DNA from: Bacillus sp. Marseille-P3661
GTDB lineage: Bacteria > Bacillota > Bacilli > Bacillales > Bacillaceae_J
DNA: 64,000 nucleotides
Direction of reading: 5' to 3'
Assembly (NCBI RefSeq): GCF_900240995.1
Contig: NZ_LT965953.1
Coordinates: 517,303-581,302, forward strand
A model generated the notes under the pieces. It saw only the letters and a program-made list of their open reading frames with translations. It made no database searches and had not been told where the DNA came from. Shown piece by piece: positions 9,098 to 17,545 of the stretch (position 1 is its first letter; each line of letters begins with the position of its first letter). The translations under genes and the position numbers were made by a program.

Positions 9098-10124
9098 TCC
9101 AAAAAGTACAATTCAAAAGACATTAGTAACAGCTCGGCTCATTGAAGGTTTTTGGGATAGATGGATTGCACACGGAGTAGATCAACAAGTTGCTTGTCAA
9201 GCAAAATACGCTATTGAAGATCTAAATGATTGGATCAATTATTTTAGCAGTGTTGCTGAAGAACATAAAATGAATGCTATTAATTATGAAGAAAAGGGAT
9301 TAACTGAAAAAGCGGAACTTCAATATCAGTTTTCCGGATTGTATTATAACCTAGTTCAATGGATTTTTCCTGAACGGTTTGAGGAAAAACTAAACTGGTA
9401 TAAGCAATCCCTTCGGATGTTTGCAAAGGCTGACAAAATATCTAAGATATCCTGTCATAAAGAAAGTATCCATATTGGTGGCCGCGAGTGTGCTGGAAGA
9501 GTACGGATACCAAGAAACTCAAAAGGAAGTATCATCATCATTAACCCTATTGATTCGAGTAAAGAGGAATTATTTACGTATGAAAAACATTTTCTTAATT
9601 TAGGCTTTGCTACTGTAAGTTTTGATGGTCCTGGACAAGGAGAAACATTTACTTTAAATGGATTAAAGGCCTCGACGGACAGGTGGAATTTATTTATTGA
9701 TAGCATAATAGCATTTACTCAACAAAGATTACCCCAAAACCCTATCTTTTTATTTGGTACAAGCTCTGGCGCTAGCTGGGCAATTAAGGCTAGTCAACAT
9801 CCAGATGTAAGAAAGGCAGTGGCTGTTAGTCCACCAGTTAGCAATGATCCTATCGTACTACCAAATTATTTCGCAGAACGATTGAAGTCAATCTTAGAGC
9901 ATGGTCCAAATATTGTTCCTACTATCGATGAACTAATAACTAGTAAACCTACTCTGCTATTTCATGGAAATAACGATGTTATGGTTAAAAATGATGATAT
10001 TTATCAACTATATAATAAATTGCCTTATGGTAAAAAATTGATTGAATATGAGAACGAAACACATTGTTGTAATGGAAAGCTTGAAGAAATTCGTGAGTTT
10101 TCTGCACAATGGTTTAGTAAATAA
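9066..10124 (+). CDS. Alpha/beta hydrolase (FrsA/DUF1100-like)
   Basis: 352 residues. A helical N-terminal part (about 1-130) is followed by an alpha/beta hydrolase core with the nucleophile elbow GTSSG (Ser233), a GPGQGET loop, a candidate acid Asp in HGNNDVM (about 304) and the His of ETHCCNG (about 333). The closest family by eye is the FrsA/2,6-dihydropseudooxynicotine hydrolase-like group. Within an operon holding an acyl carrier protein it could act as a thioesterase-like releasing or C-C hydrolase; the substrate is unknown. The start could be GTG 9066, ATG 9069, 9078 or 9084, all overlapping the upstream gene. Confidence 0.8.
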   Translation: MMKEMIMIESNPKSTIQKTLVTARLIEGFWDRWIAHGVDQQVACQAKYAIEDLNDWINYFSSVAEEHKMNAINYEEKGLTEKAELQYQFSGLYYNLVQWIFPERFEEKLNWYKQSLRMFAKADKISKISCHKESIHIGGRECAGRVRIPRNSKGSIIIINPIDSSKEELFTYEKHFLNLGFATVSFDGPGQGETFTLNGLKASTDRWNLFIDSIIAFTQQRLPQNPIFLFGTSSGASWAIKASQHPDVRKAVAVSPPVSNDPIVLPNYFAERLKSILEHGPNIVPTIDELITSKPTLLFHGNNDVMVKNDDIYQLYNKLPYGKKLIEYENETHCCNGKLEEIREFSAQWFSK

Positions 10125-10136
10125 CAGGAGGATAAA

Positions 10137-10376
10137 ATGACATTTGAACATTTTAGACAGATAATCTCTGATACTAGTCATGTTCCAATCGAATTAATTA
10201 AAGAGGACTCTTCTTTCAGGGATCATTTAGGAATTGATTCTTTACAAATGGTTAATTTGTTGATTGAGATTTCGGAGAAAGTGGGAACTGGTTTAGAAAA
10301 ACTAATCGGATTGGATGATTTATCAACGGTTGGTAAACTCTATGACTCTCTTACGAAAGGAATTGAATATGAATAG
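10137..10376 (+). CDS. Acyl carrier protein
   Basis: 79 residues with the phosphopantetheine site LGIDSLQMVNL (Ser35) in a typical four-helix ACP. A clear aggagg ribosome site precedes the ATG. It lies between a hydrolase and an adenylating ligase whose start overlaps its end, as in stand-alone carrier/ligase pairs of small biosynthetic pathways. It is not in a fatty-acid synthesis context, so it is probably a dedicated carrier. A phosphopantetheinyl transferase is not seen in the window. Confidence 0.9.
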   Translation: MTFEHFRQIISDTSHVPIELIKEDSSFRDHLGIDSLQMVNLLIEISEKVGTGLEKLIGLDDLSTVGKLYDSLTKGIEYE

Positions 10377-11868
10377 TCTATTTAATAAGTTTTTAAATCC
10401 CTCCTATCATGACAAATTAACTTTAAGTACATTTTCAGGAGATTATACCGGTGGAGATATCGCTAATCATACTGAAAAGATCATCTCATTTATAAATAAA
10501 CAGTTAGATATTGAAAATAAAAGAATTGTAGTCCTTATGCCAAATTTGTTTACGTATTTTTCAACAGTTTTGGCAGTGAACAAGCTTGGCGGGATCGTGA
10601 TCCCATTAAGTATGCAGTATCGAAAAGATGATTTTTTATCCGTTTTGTCATTTGTTGATCCGCATGCGGTTATTACGAGCCCTGATTATCAAGATGGTTT
10701 TTTTTCTAAAATGATCTATGAGTGGTCACATTCAATGAATAAGGAGACAACAGTTTTTTATTTAGATGAAGAAGAAAAATGTTGGGAATATTATCAAACT
10801 ACTGGAGTTGCCCGACCGAATGAAACGGAAGATGTAGAAATCATGTTTTTCACGACAGGAAGCACAGGTTTACCTAAAGGATTAGTTTCACACTGTACAG
10901 AAGTTGAAAACTTTGCGAATACTTATATCGAAATTAAGGGATTATCTGAGAAAGATAGCTTGTTTTTAAATCCACCGCCAACATCATTAATAGGAATTGG
11001 AGCTTTTATTGCTGCCCTAAAAACAGGTGCAAGAATTGCTTTTCCTGAACAATTTGATATTCCAAAAATGGTTAAGTTAATCGAGCATACTACGTCAAAT
11101 ACAATCGATAGTACGCCATCGATCTTTAAAGCATTGTATAGTTTTGGCAAACACATTGATTCAGAAGTTTTTAGAAACATTGAGGTATGTACGCTTTCAG
11201 GTGAAATGATTAACGAAGGCTATATTGATCACTTTGAATTGATGAAGGAATGTATGTTTGTAGGCGTGTATGGCTTAAGTGAAGTTGGAGGTGTGCTAAC
11301 TTGTAACCTTCGAGAATCTCTAGAATGGAGGATTGTAAATGGTGTTAGCACGAAATTTCGTGAAGAACAAGGAATGAAAGAGCTAGCAGTTAAAACCCCT
11401 GTTATGTTTAGAGGCTATTATAGGCAGCCAGAATTAACGAGGGAGATCCTTGATGATGAGCAATGGTTTTATACAGGTGACTTAGTGGAAGTCAGCGATA
11501 ATGGTACGATCAAAATCATCGGTCGAAAAAAAGACTTAATCAAAAAAGGTGGTCAACAAGTTGTACCTAGTGAAGTCGAAAAGGTTATTTCTACTCATGA
11601 TAAAGTAAAGCAGGTTGCAGTTATCGGTGCTCCACACCCTGTGTTTGGTGAACAAGTTGTTGCCTTTATAGTGCCAAACGGTATTTTGAATGTCCAAGAA
11701 GTTTATTCGTATTGTGCCAAACGAATTGCAAGTTATAAGGTACCCGATCAAATTCAAACAATTCCTGAACTTCCAAGTATACAAAGTAAGGTAGACAAGC
11801 TGAGTCTAAGGAAAGTATTTATAGAACAAACGAATAATAAGGTAGGTTACCAACATCATGAAAAATAA
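10369..11868 (+). CDS. AMP-forming acyl ligase (ANL superfamily)
   Basis: 499 residues from ATG 10369, which overlaps the ACP stop and has aaagga 7 bases upstream; an upstream in-frame start at 10315 would lie deep inside the ACP gene and is not favoured. Adenylation motifs: TTGSTGLPKG (about 162), GVYGLSEVGG, WFYTGD, GRKKDLIKKGGQQVVPSEVE and the C-terminal lysine loop QSKVDKLSLR. The likely reaction is ATP-dependent activation of a carboxylic acid and transfer to the adjacent carrier protein. The substrate cannot be read from the sequence. Confidence 0.9.
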   Translation: MNSLFNKFLNPSYHDKLTLSTFSGDYTGGDIANHTEKIISFINKQLDIENKRIVVLMPNLFTYFSTVLAVNKLGGIVIPLSMQYRKDDFLSVLSFVDPHAVITSPDYQDGFFSKMIYEWSHSMNKETTVFYLDEEEKCWEYYQTTGVARPNETEDVEIMFFTTGSTGLPKGLVSHCTEVENFANTYIEIKGLSEKDSLFLNPPPTSLIGIGAFIAALKTGARIAFPEQFDIPKMVKLIEHTTSNTIDSTPSIFKALYSFGKHIDSEVFRNIEVCTLSGEMINEGYIDHFELMKECMFVGVYGLSEVGGVLTCNLRESLEWRIVNGVSTKFREEQGMKELAVKTPVMFRGYYRQPELTREILDDEQWFYTGDLVEVSDNGTIKIIGRKKDLIKKGGQQVVPSEVEKVISTHDKVKQVAVIGAPHPVFGEQVVAFIVPNGILNVQEVYSYCAKRIASYKVPDQIQTIPELPSIQSKVDKLSLRKVFIEQTNNKVGYQHHEK

Positions 11869-13444
11869 AACACTTCGCAGACAGTTTAATATTCAGATGC
11901 TCCTTACATTAATAGCTATTGTACTCGTATCTGGCATTATCCAAATCTATTTGATCTCAAACCAGATTGATAGAAATATTAATAGTGAAGCCGGCATGAT
12001 CTCAGAATCAATTAAACAAGGAATTAATGAAACCGAGCTGGCTGCAGCCGAAATCGAACATCAAATTGATCTAAAATTAGAATCGATGGCAATAAGAGCA
12101 GGGGAACATATTGTTGGCTTAGGTAAACCAGTAACTGAAATAACTCAACTAGAATTAATAAATATAGTTGATCAAGTAGGCTTAGGTGGCCTTACGCTAT
12201 TTGCGCACCAAGAAAATGACGTGGTTGGAATTCAGTCAACAGACCCAGCGGAAATTGGCTTTAGTTTTAAACAGATTAGTCCTGAAGCATATCAAGCAAT
12301 GGTGGATCAAATTAACGGTAAAAGAATTTCTGGTGAAGTAGCTGCCAATTCAAGTTATGTTGGGGATAATATAGGTATTTTATATACAGCACAGTCAGGA
12401 TCGCATGGGGATGAACCAGCCTATTTCAAATATGCATATTATCATATACCAGGAACAGATTTTCTGATCAGCCCGTTTATTGAAGCTAGTGAGATTCATA
12501 ACTTTATCGAAAAAGTTGGACCAGAGTCTTGGATAAGTAAAGTATTGGATGAAAATGAATATGCAAAGGAAATTGCTGTACTAGATCCTAGGGTATATGC
12601 TGATCCATCATTAGCAGAGAAATTGTATCCACCATTAAAGAAAGTGGTCAACGGGGCCTATGAATTAGTAAATGATAAAGATAATGAAATACTTATAGAT
12701 ATGGCTACTAATCCGACAGAGTATTCTTATCTTGATACTACAAATGAAGGGGAATTTCATAAAGTATTTCTTCCATTAAATGAAGATTACGTTATTTATA
12801 TAGCTTTAGATTATAAAAAAATGAGCACGCCATTGTATAACATTTCTCTAATCGTACTTGTGTTTAGTTTTGCATCGTTAGTTGCTTTATTTATGATAAC
12901 TACTCGTTTCTTTAGCAAAATTTATGCGAATATAGCAAAAATAATAGATCAAATAAAGGCCCTTGAAAAAGGAGATTTTACATCACTAAGCTATATTAAC
13001 GATGGTGGAGAGTTAAGTGATTTATCTAAAACAGCAAACAAAATGACAGAGACATTAAACAGAGTAATTGGTGAAACTCGTGATCAAGCAAATGAAACAG
13101 AGCGACTTGCTTACATGCTAGAGTCTTCTGCAGACAATTCTGTTGAAAAAGTATACACGATGTCGATGGAGACAACGATTGCATCAAGAGAATCTTTAGC
13201 CGAAATAGAAGAATTTCTAAATCAAGTGGAGGATACGTTAAAACCCATTGATAACAATAAGGCACAAGAAGTACTCAGTCGAATTGACAATATGCGTCAA
13301 TTGTCTAAAGATCGTTCAAAGATTACAACCGACATGACCATTACCTTAGCTGATCTACTTAAATCTTTACAGGGCCAGTCAGAATCTTTATCAAAGATTT
13401 CGAAGAAGTTACTTAAGAATATGGAACAATTTATTTTGAAGTAA
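11858..13444 (+). CDS. Membrane sensor with HAMP domain, no kinase or MCP output
   Basis: 528 residues. Membrane helix 1 is at about 13-33, an extracytoplasmic sensor at about 35-322, helix 2 at about 325-348, a HAMP domain at about 350-405, and then a mostly helical cytoplasmic tail of about 120 residues. The tail lacks histidine-kinase, GGDEF, PP2C and MCP hairpin motifs. Its place directly before a STAS protein and a PP2C phosphatase suggests it relays a signal to that phosphatase, with the sensor and output on separate chains. The ATG overlaps the ligase stop by 11 bases. Confidence 0.8.
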   Translation: MKNKTLRRQFNIQMLLTLIAIVLVSGIIQIYLISNQIDRNINSEAGMISESIKQGINETELAAAEIEHQIDLKLESMAIRAGEHIVGLGKPVTEITQLELINIVDQVGLGGLTLFAHQENDVVGIQSTDPAEIGFSFKQISPEAYQAMVDQINGKRISGEVAANSSYVGDNIGILYTAQSGSHGDEPAYFKYAYYHIPGTDFLISPFIEASEIHNFIEKVGPESWISKVLDENEYAKEIAVLDPRVYADPSLAEKLYPPLKKVVNGAYELVNDKDNEILIDMATNPTEYSYLDTTNEGEFHKVFLPLNEDYVIYIALDYKKMSTPLYNISLIVLVFSFASLVALFMITTRFFSKIYANIAKIIDQIKALEKGDFTSLSYINDGGELSDLSKTANKMTETLNRVIGETRDQANETERLAYMLESSADNSVEKVYTMSMETTIASRESLAEIEEFLNQVEDTLKPIDNNKAQEVLSRIDNMRQLSKDRSKITTDMTITLADLLKSLQGQSESLSKISKKLLKNMEQFILK

Positions 13445-13469
13445 TCTAGAAAGTCAGAAAAGAGGAAAC

Positions 13470-13802
13470 GTGATGAATTCTGATATTGTCAAAATCACAA
13501 AAGAATTAGATAAAGGAGTCTGTACCCTGTTTATCAGCGGGGTACTTGATTACTCAACGATGGAAACTTTTATTTCGGAAGTCCAATCGATTGAAGATGG
13601 CATAAAAAAGGTAATCGTAAATTTTTCAAAATTAGAATTTATTGATTCGACTGGAATTGGTGCCATTATTAACTTAGTACATGAGGCGAACGCAAAACAG
13701 TTTGGAGTAGAATTGGACGGAATCACTCCGGAAATAGAAATGTTATTTGAAACAATTGGTGTTTTTCAAATTATGGAATCGATCCAAAAGGTGGGTGAAT
13801 AG
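13470..13802 (+). CDS. STAS-domain anti-anti-sigma-like protein (first copy)
   Basis: 110 residues, a single STAS domain of the SpoIIAA/RsbV type. The phosphorylatable serine motif is intact (FIDSTGIGAI, about residues 51-60). In known partner-switching systems this protein is phosphorylated by an RsbW-type kinase and dephosphorylated by a PP2C enzyme, both encoded in this operon. It has a ribosome site (agaggaaac) and lies directly before the phosphatase. Confidence 0.88.
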   Translation: MMNSDIVKITKELDKGVCTLFISGVLDYSTMETFISEVQSIEDGIKKVIVNFSKLEFIDSTGIGAIINLVHEANAKQFGVELDGITPEIEMLFETIGVFQIMESIQKVGE

Positions 13803-13803
13803 A

Positions 13804-14640
13804 TTGTTTAGACAAGAATTATCTTTAGTAAATAACCAACCAAATGGAGAGATGAATAAAACATTGGAACGAGAAATTAAATTAGCTCGTAATATTCAGA
13901 TGAAACTGTTGAATGGTAATCAGCCAACAATAGAACACAGTGAGGTTAGTGGGATTTCGATACCTGCACGATTAATCGGTGGTGATTACTATGATTTCTA
14001 TCTTCTTCCGAACGGTAAGCTGCGCATTGTTATCGGTGATGTAATGGGAAAAGGGATTCCAGCTGCAATGTTAATGATTTTAACGAGGGGTGCTTTCCGC
14101 AGTGCATCGGAAAGTACAAAAGGACCGGGTGAAACATTAGAAGCTATGAATAGAGCAATGTATTCAGATCTTCGTACACTTGGTTCTTTCGTCACAGTTC
14201 TGTGTGCAGATTGGGATCCAGAAGAAAGTATTCTTACCTATGCGAGTGCAGGACATAATTTACCTTTAGTAGTACACTCACATGAGAAACTTATAGAGCT
14301 TCCAAAAATAAAAGGAATCATGATAGGTGGGTTACCGCAATCCTCCTATCAAGAAAACTCAATCAAATTAGATGAAAAAGATTTAGTATTTTTTTATACA
14401 GACGGCATAACTGAAGCGCAAAATACTGTTGGAGAAATGTATCGTATTGACCGTTTAAGAGATATCCTTCGGAAGAACTATTCTTTAGATGTGAAAGAAA
14501 TTGAAGAGTCTATAACGAATTCGATCGAACAATTTACAGAATATGCGCCACAAAAAGATGATATAACAATGGTTTTATTAAAAGTTAATCAAGATAAGAC
14601 GAAGATTATCAGTTATAATTCCCCGGTACTTCATCCATAG
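13804..14640 (+). CDS. PP2C/SpoIIE-family serine phosphatase (RsbU-like)
   Basis: About 278 residues from TTG 13804, which has aaggtgg at about 10 bases; GTG 13795 (overlapping the STAS stop) or the far-upstream ATG 13747 are alternatives. The catalytic domain is complete: GGDYYDFY, GDVMGKGIPAAM, SAGHNLPL, YTDGITEA and KDDITMV, covering the metal-binding aspartates. A short helical linker (LEREIKLARNIQMKLL) precedes it, as in RsbU, but no sensor domain is attached. The HAMP protein two genes upstream may provide that. The expected substrate is one or both STAS proteins of the operon. Confidence 0.88.
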   Translation: MFRQELSLVNNQPNGEMNKTLEREIKLARNIQMKLLNGNQPTIEHSEVSGISIPARLIGGDYYDFYLLPNGKLRIVIGDVMGKGIPAAMLMILTRGAFRSASESTKGPGETLEAMNRAMYSDLRTLGSFVTVLCADWDPEESILTYASAGHNLPLVVHSHEKLIELPKIKGIMIGGLPQSSYQENSIKLDEKDLVFFYTDGITEAQNTVGEMYRIDRLRDILRKNYSLDVKEIEESITNSIEQFTEYAPQKDDITMVLLKVNQDKTKIISYNSPVLHP

Positions 14641-14652
14641 GAGGGAATCATC

Positions 14653-16749
14653 ATGCAAAATATAATCTCTAAGGGGAAAAGTGTAGAAGAAGCGATACAA
14701 TTAGGATTAAACTTATTGGAAACTACAGCAAGAGAAGTTGATATAGAGGTTATTCAACAGGCAACAAGTGGCTTTATAGGAATTGGCAGAAAGGAAGCCA
14801 TCGTAAAACTTTCTTTAGTTAAAACCATTGAAGAGCACGATTACCCATTAACTTTGCATGAAAATGATGAAAACAAGACACCGATGCTACTTGAGGAAAT
14901 GGACTTTTTTTCATTTGATGAACCTATAGAAATAAAAGAACATGTAGAAGGTCATTCAAAAACAGATCAGAATATAAAGGAAACCGAGTTGGCAGGAAAA
15001 GTGTGGATCAAAGATAATCAACTCTTTGTAAAAGATTCACTTGATCATTTTCCTATTGTCAGAATTTCCAATGGTGTAAAACTTTATAAAAATAACAAAC
15101 TAGTCAAAGAGACTTCTACTGTCATTACCGAGAAGGAACAGGTGGAAATTCAATTAGATGAGCCTTCAAAGAAGGAAACGAAGTGGAAGGTTACCATTGA
15201 AAATAATGGTTTAGCAGCTGTACTAGAGGTTGTGCCTGGTTACGAAGTTACTCGAAAATTAAAAGACGTAGAGCCATCCGACCATATCGAACTAACAGTC
15301 GAAGAGTTAAAAGAAATTATTAATACACTAGAATATAAAGATATAATTGAAGAGCTAAATAATCTTCAAATTAATTATGGAATCGATCATAGCGAGATCA
15401 TAAAGGCAACTACAGCAACGGAACGAAGTAAATTTGTAATTGCAAAAGGACGGAATATTCAGCCGGGGAGTAATGGCTGGAATGAATTAAAAGTTGAAAT
15501 AAATCCAAGAAATGGCCTTGTTGAGGATAAATCAGGTAATGTTGATTTTAGAGAGACGAAATTAATTCCGATTGTTGAGAAAGGAAAAGTTCTTGCGATT
15601 ATTCATCCACCTAGTCAGGGGATACCAGGAATTTCAGTTACAAATGCTGTACTTCCTGTAAAAGAGTGCTATCCGATTAAATTAGTTATTGGAAAAGGTG
15701 TTGTTGAACTAGATGGCAGACTGATAGCCTCTGAATCTGGTCGGCCAATTATTGAACAAAGAGGACAGCTAGTTAAAGCAATGATTGTTCCGAAACTAGT
15801 TCACCGGGAAAACGTGAATTTAGCCTCTGGTAATATTCGGTTTATTGGAGATATAGAAATTATTGGTGAAGTAGAAGATAACATGCAAATTGAAGCCGGT
15901 GGAGATATTTTTGTTCACAAATCAGTGAGTAAGTCTATCTTAACGACTTCAAACTCGATCGTAGTAAAAGGTAACGTTATTGGCTCTGAATTATCTGCAG
16001 GGAAAAACAATATGCTAATCGCAGAATTAGGACATTTGTTAGGTGTTATATATGGTCAATTAGAAATGATGATTGTTTCCATAAATCAATTAATCCATTC
16101 ACCAGCTTTTAAATCAAATGATTTTAAAATTAATGGATTGCAACCTATTATTACGATTTTATTGGAGACAAGGTTCAAGAATTTTTTATCGTATATAAAA
16201 AAGTATCAAAAGGTAATTGAGGATGGCAAAAAGTACTTGGAGGACGAAAATTGGTTACAGGTAGCTAATGCCAACAAACAAATATTTCTAACACTTTCAA
16301 GTCAAGTTATTAATTTAGATCAGTTAATAAACTTGGCACAGAAAATGAAAGAATTACATGAGTTTAGTAAAATACCAGTAGAGCCAGATGCCTATATTAC
16401 AATAACTGATGCGATTAATAGCAGTCTATACTGTAGCGGAGATATTAGTATTATTGGAAAAGGCTGTATAAATACAAGAGTACATGCAGGTGGTCAATTA
16501 AGAGTAACTGGTGCAGTACGTGGTGGGGTTGTCTATGGACGACATGGGGTAACCCTTTATGAAACAGGTTCGATGAGCGGTACTAAGACAGTTGTTTCTG
16601 TACCGCATGATCAAAGAATTCACATCACTAAAGCGTTAGAAGGTACAGTGCTCTTAATAGGTAACGTAAGGTATGTACTTACTAACGACAAAACGAACAT
16701 CATTGCAAGCTTAAATCAACATGAACAAATTATTGTGAATGAATATTAA
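14653..16749 (+). CDS. DUF342/FapA-family protein
   Basis: 698 residues. An N-terminal Jag-N-like segment (about 1-55, SVEEAIQLGLNLL) is followed by a FapA/DUF342 region rich in short beta repeats (for example GDIEIIGEVEDNMQIEAGGD and a late stretch SSLYCSGDISIIGKG), broken by a helical part (about 455-580). DUF342 proteins are usually annotated as flagellar assembly protein A, but no flagellar gene is near. Here it sits between PP2C and STAS genes, so a polymer-like or scaffold role in signalling is possible. A strong aggaggg precedes the ATG. Confidence 0.82.
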   Translation: MQNIISKGKSVEEAIQLGLNLLETTAREVDIEVIQQATSGFIGIGRKEAIVKLSLVKTIEEHDYPLTLHENDENKTPMLLEEMDFFSFDEPIEIKEHVEGHSKTDQNIKETELAGKVWIKDNQLFVKDSLDHFPIVRISNGVKLYKNNKLVKETSTVITEKEQVEIQLDEPSKKETKWKVTIENNGLAAVLEVVPGYEVTRKLKDVEPSDHIELTVEELKEIINTLEYKDIIEELNNLQINYGIDHSEIIKATTATERSKFVIAKGRNIQPGSNGWNELKVEINPRNGLVEDKSGNVDFRETKLIPIVEKGKVLAIIHPPSQGIPGISVTNAVLPVKECYPIKLVIGKGVVELDGRLIASESGRPIIEQRGQLVKAMIVPKLVHRENVNLASGNIRFIGDIEIIGEVEDNMQIEAGGDIFVHKSVSKSILTTSNSIVVKGNVIGSELSAGKNNMLIAELGHLLGVIYGQLEMMIVSINQLIHSPAFKSNDFKINGLQPIITILLETRFKNFLSYIKKYQKVIEDGKKYLEDENWLQVANANKQIFLTLSSQVINLDQLINLAQKMKELHEFSKIPVEPDAYITITDAINSSLYCSGDISIIGKGCINTRVHAGGQLRVTGAVRGGVVYGRHGVTLYETGSMSGTKTVVSVPHDQRIHITKALEGTVLLIGNVRYVLTNDKTNIIASLNQHEQIIVNEY

Positions 16750-16766
16750 GGACTGGGGATGGATCT

Positions 16767-17078
16767 ATGCTTAAATTTATGACATTAGAAAAAGATAACT
16801 ACCTACAGGTTTATTTAGATGGAGAATTAGATATAGAGGGAACGGAAATTATTAAAGAAGAATTAATACCGATGCTGCTAAAGGTAAAAGCGGTAGATGT
16901 GAGTCTTGAAAAAGTACCTCTAATTGATTCTACCGGTATAGGTTTATTAATTGATCTCGTAAAGACTTTAAGAGAAAATCAATCAGAAATTACAATTTCA
17001 AATGTTAGTGAAGATATCTTTGAAATTTTTGAGATTATTCAACTTCCTGAAATACTAGGAGAAAAGGTATTTGTATAA
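16767..17078 (+). CDS. STAS-domain anti-anti-sigma-like protein (second copy)
   Basis: 103 residues, single STAS domain with an intact PLIDSTGIGLL phosphorylation motif. It is the last gene of the riboswitch 2 operon, 17 bases after the DUF342 gene. It differs clearly in sequence from the first STAS protein, so the two probably have separate partners or opposing roles. Confidence 0.87.
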   Translation: MLKFMTLEKDNYLQVYLDGELDIEGTEIIKEELIPMLLKVKAVDVSLEKVPLIDSTGIGLLIDLVKTLRENQSEITISNVSEDIFEIFEIIQLPEILGEKVFV

Positions 17079-17097
17079 ATTAACAGTCTGATTTTTA

Positions 17098-17144
17098 TTG
17101 TATTGTGTTAGACTTTGTATATAATTTATTAAGTCTAACACAAT
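17098..17144 (+). promoter_or_regulatory. Candidate promoter with 14-bp inverted repeat around the -10
   Basis: A TTGTAT (17098-17103) and TATAAT (17120-17125), 16 bases apart, form a plausible promoter for riboswitch 3. A perfect 14-bp inverted repeat flanks the -10: ATTGTGTTAGACTT (17102-17115) and AAGTCTAACACAAT (17131-17144). It could be a repressor operator, or a hairpin ending the STAS mRNA, though no T-run follows. Confidence 0.5.
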
Positions 17145-17169
17145 GAAATACTTAAAATAAATAGGGTTT

Positions 17170-17258
17170 CACGATAATAGCAAACTTTCCGAAAGGTAAG
17201 GACGCAAAGCCACGGGTCTAACGTAAAAAAAATTACTATGGTAGCCGGGTTGCCGAAA
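17170..17258 (+). ncRNA. c-di-GMP-I (GEMM-I) riboswitch 3
   Basis: The core reads gataatagcaaac, a P1b hairpin with GAAA, aaggacgcaaagccac, gggtctaac and gccgggttgccg. It is nearly identical to the other two in conserved positions but differs in P2 length. A terminator follows at 17270. The gene controlled is the five-HTH protein. Confidence 0.92.
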
Positions 17259-17268
17259 AAACTGGTAT

Positions 17269-17303
17269 AAATAGATACCTTTTTTTGGGTATCTATTTTT
17301 TGT
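17269..17303 (+). terminator. Riboswitch 3 expression-platform terminator
   Basis: AATAGATACC pairs with GGTATCTATT across a T-rich loop, followed by a T-run. It directly follows the aptamer. Confidence 0.87.
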
Positions 17304-17353
17304 ACTTTAAGAAAGTATATTTTTTTTAAGGATTAAAGTATAAGAAAAGACAT

Positions 17354-17389
17354 CGTAATTTGCCATTTTGGCCAAATTACGTGTTTTTC
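17354..17389 (+). repeat. GTAATTTGCC hairpin, copy A
   Basis: CGTAATTTG pairs with CAAATTACG around a short loop and a T-rich stretch follows. A closely related hairpin (GTAATTTGCC with GGCAAATTAC) lies at 63561-63584 behind tRNA-Gln. It may act as a second terminator here and may be a small dispersed repeat. Confidence 0.5.
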
Positions 17390-17508
17390 TAGTTTATTGG
17401 GCTTCGCTTTTGCATAAACTTGTCAAGGTAAAGGGCAGGATTTAGGTACTTGCGCATTTTTATCGGACCCTTTGAAAAGTAAGGAGGGAAGGTCACACTG
17501 TTATAACG

Positions 17509-17523
17509 TAGGTAATATACCTA
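17509..17523 (+). promoter_or_regulatory. Palindrome before the five-HTH gene
   Basis: TAGGTAATATACCTA is a perfect 6-3-6 palindrome, 23 bases before the ATG at 17546. As the gene product is a DNA-binding protein, this is a candidate autoregulatory site. No other protein partner is suggested by the sequence. Confidence 0.4.
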
Positions 17524-17545
17524 AAAAGTGACGGTGGACGGTAAA

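Noticed and set aside
10315-10368. Upstream extension of the AMP ligase
   Set aside because: It overlaps the ACP gene by 62 bases, while ATG 10369 has its own ribosome site and gives the normal family start.
13747-13803. ATG 13747 as the start of the PP2C gene
   Set aside because: It lies inside the STAS gene without a ribosome site; TTG 13804 (or GTG 13795) fits the coupled layout better.
14653-16749. Flagellar role for the DUF342 protein
   Set aside because: The family name suggests flagella, but no flagellar or chemotaxis gene is in the operon; the name alone is not evidence.
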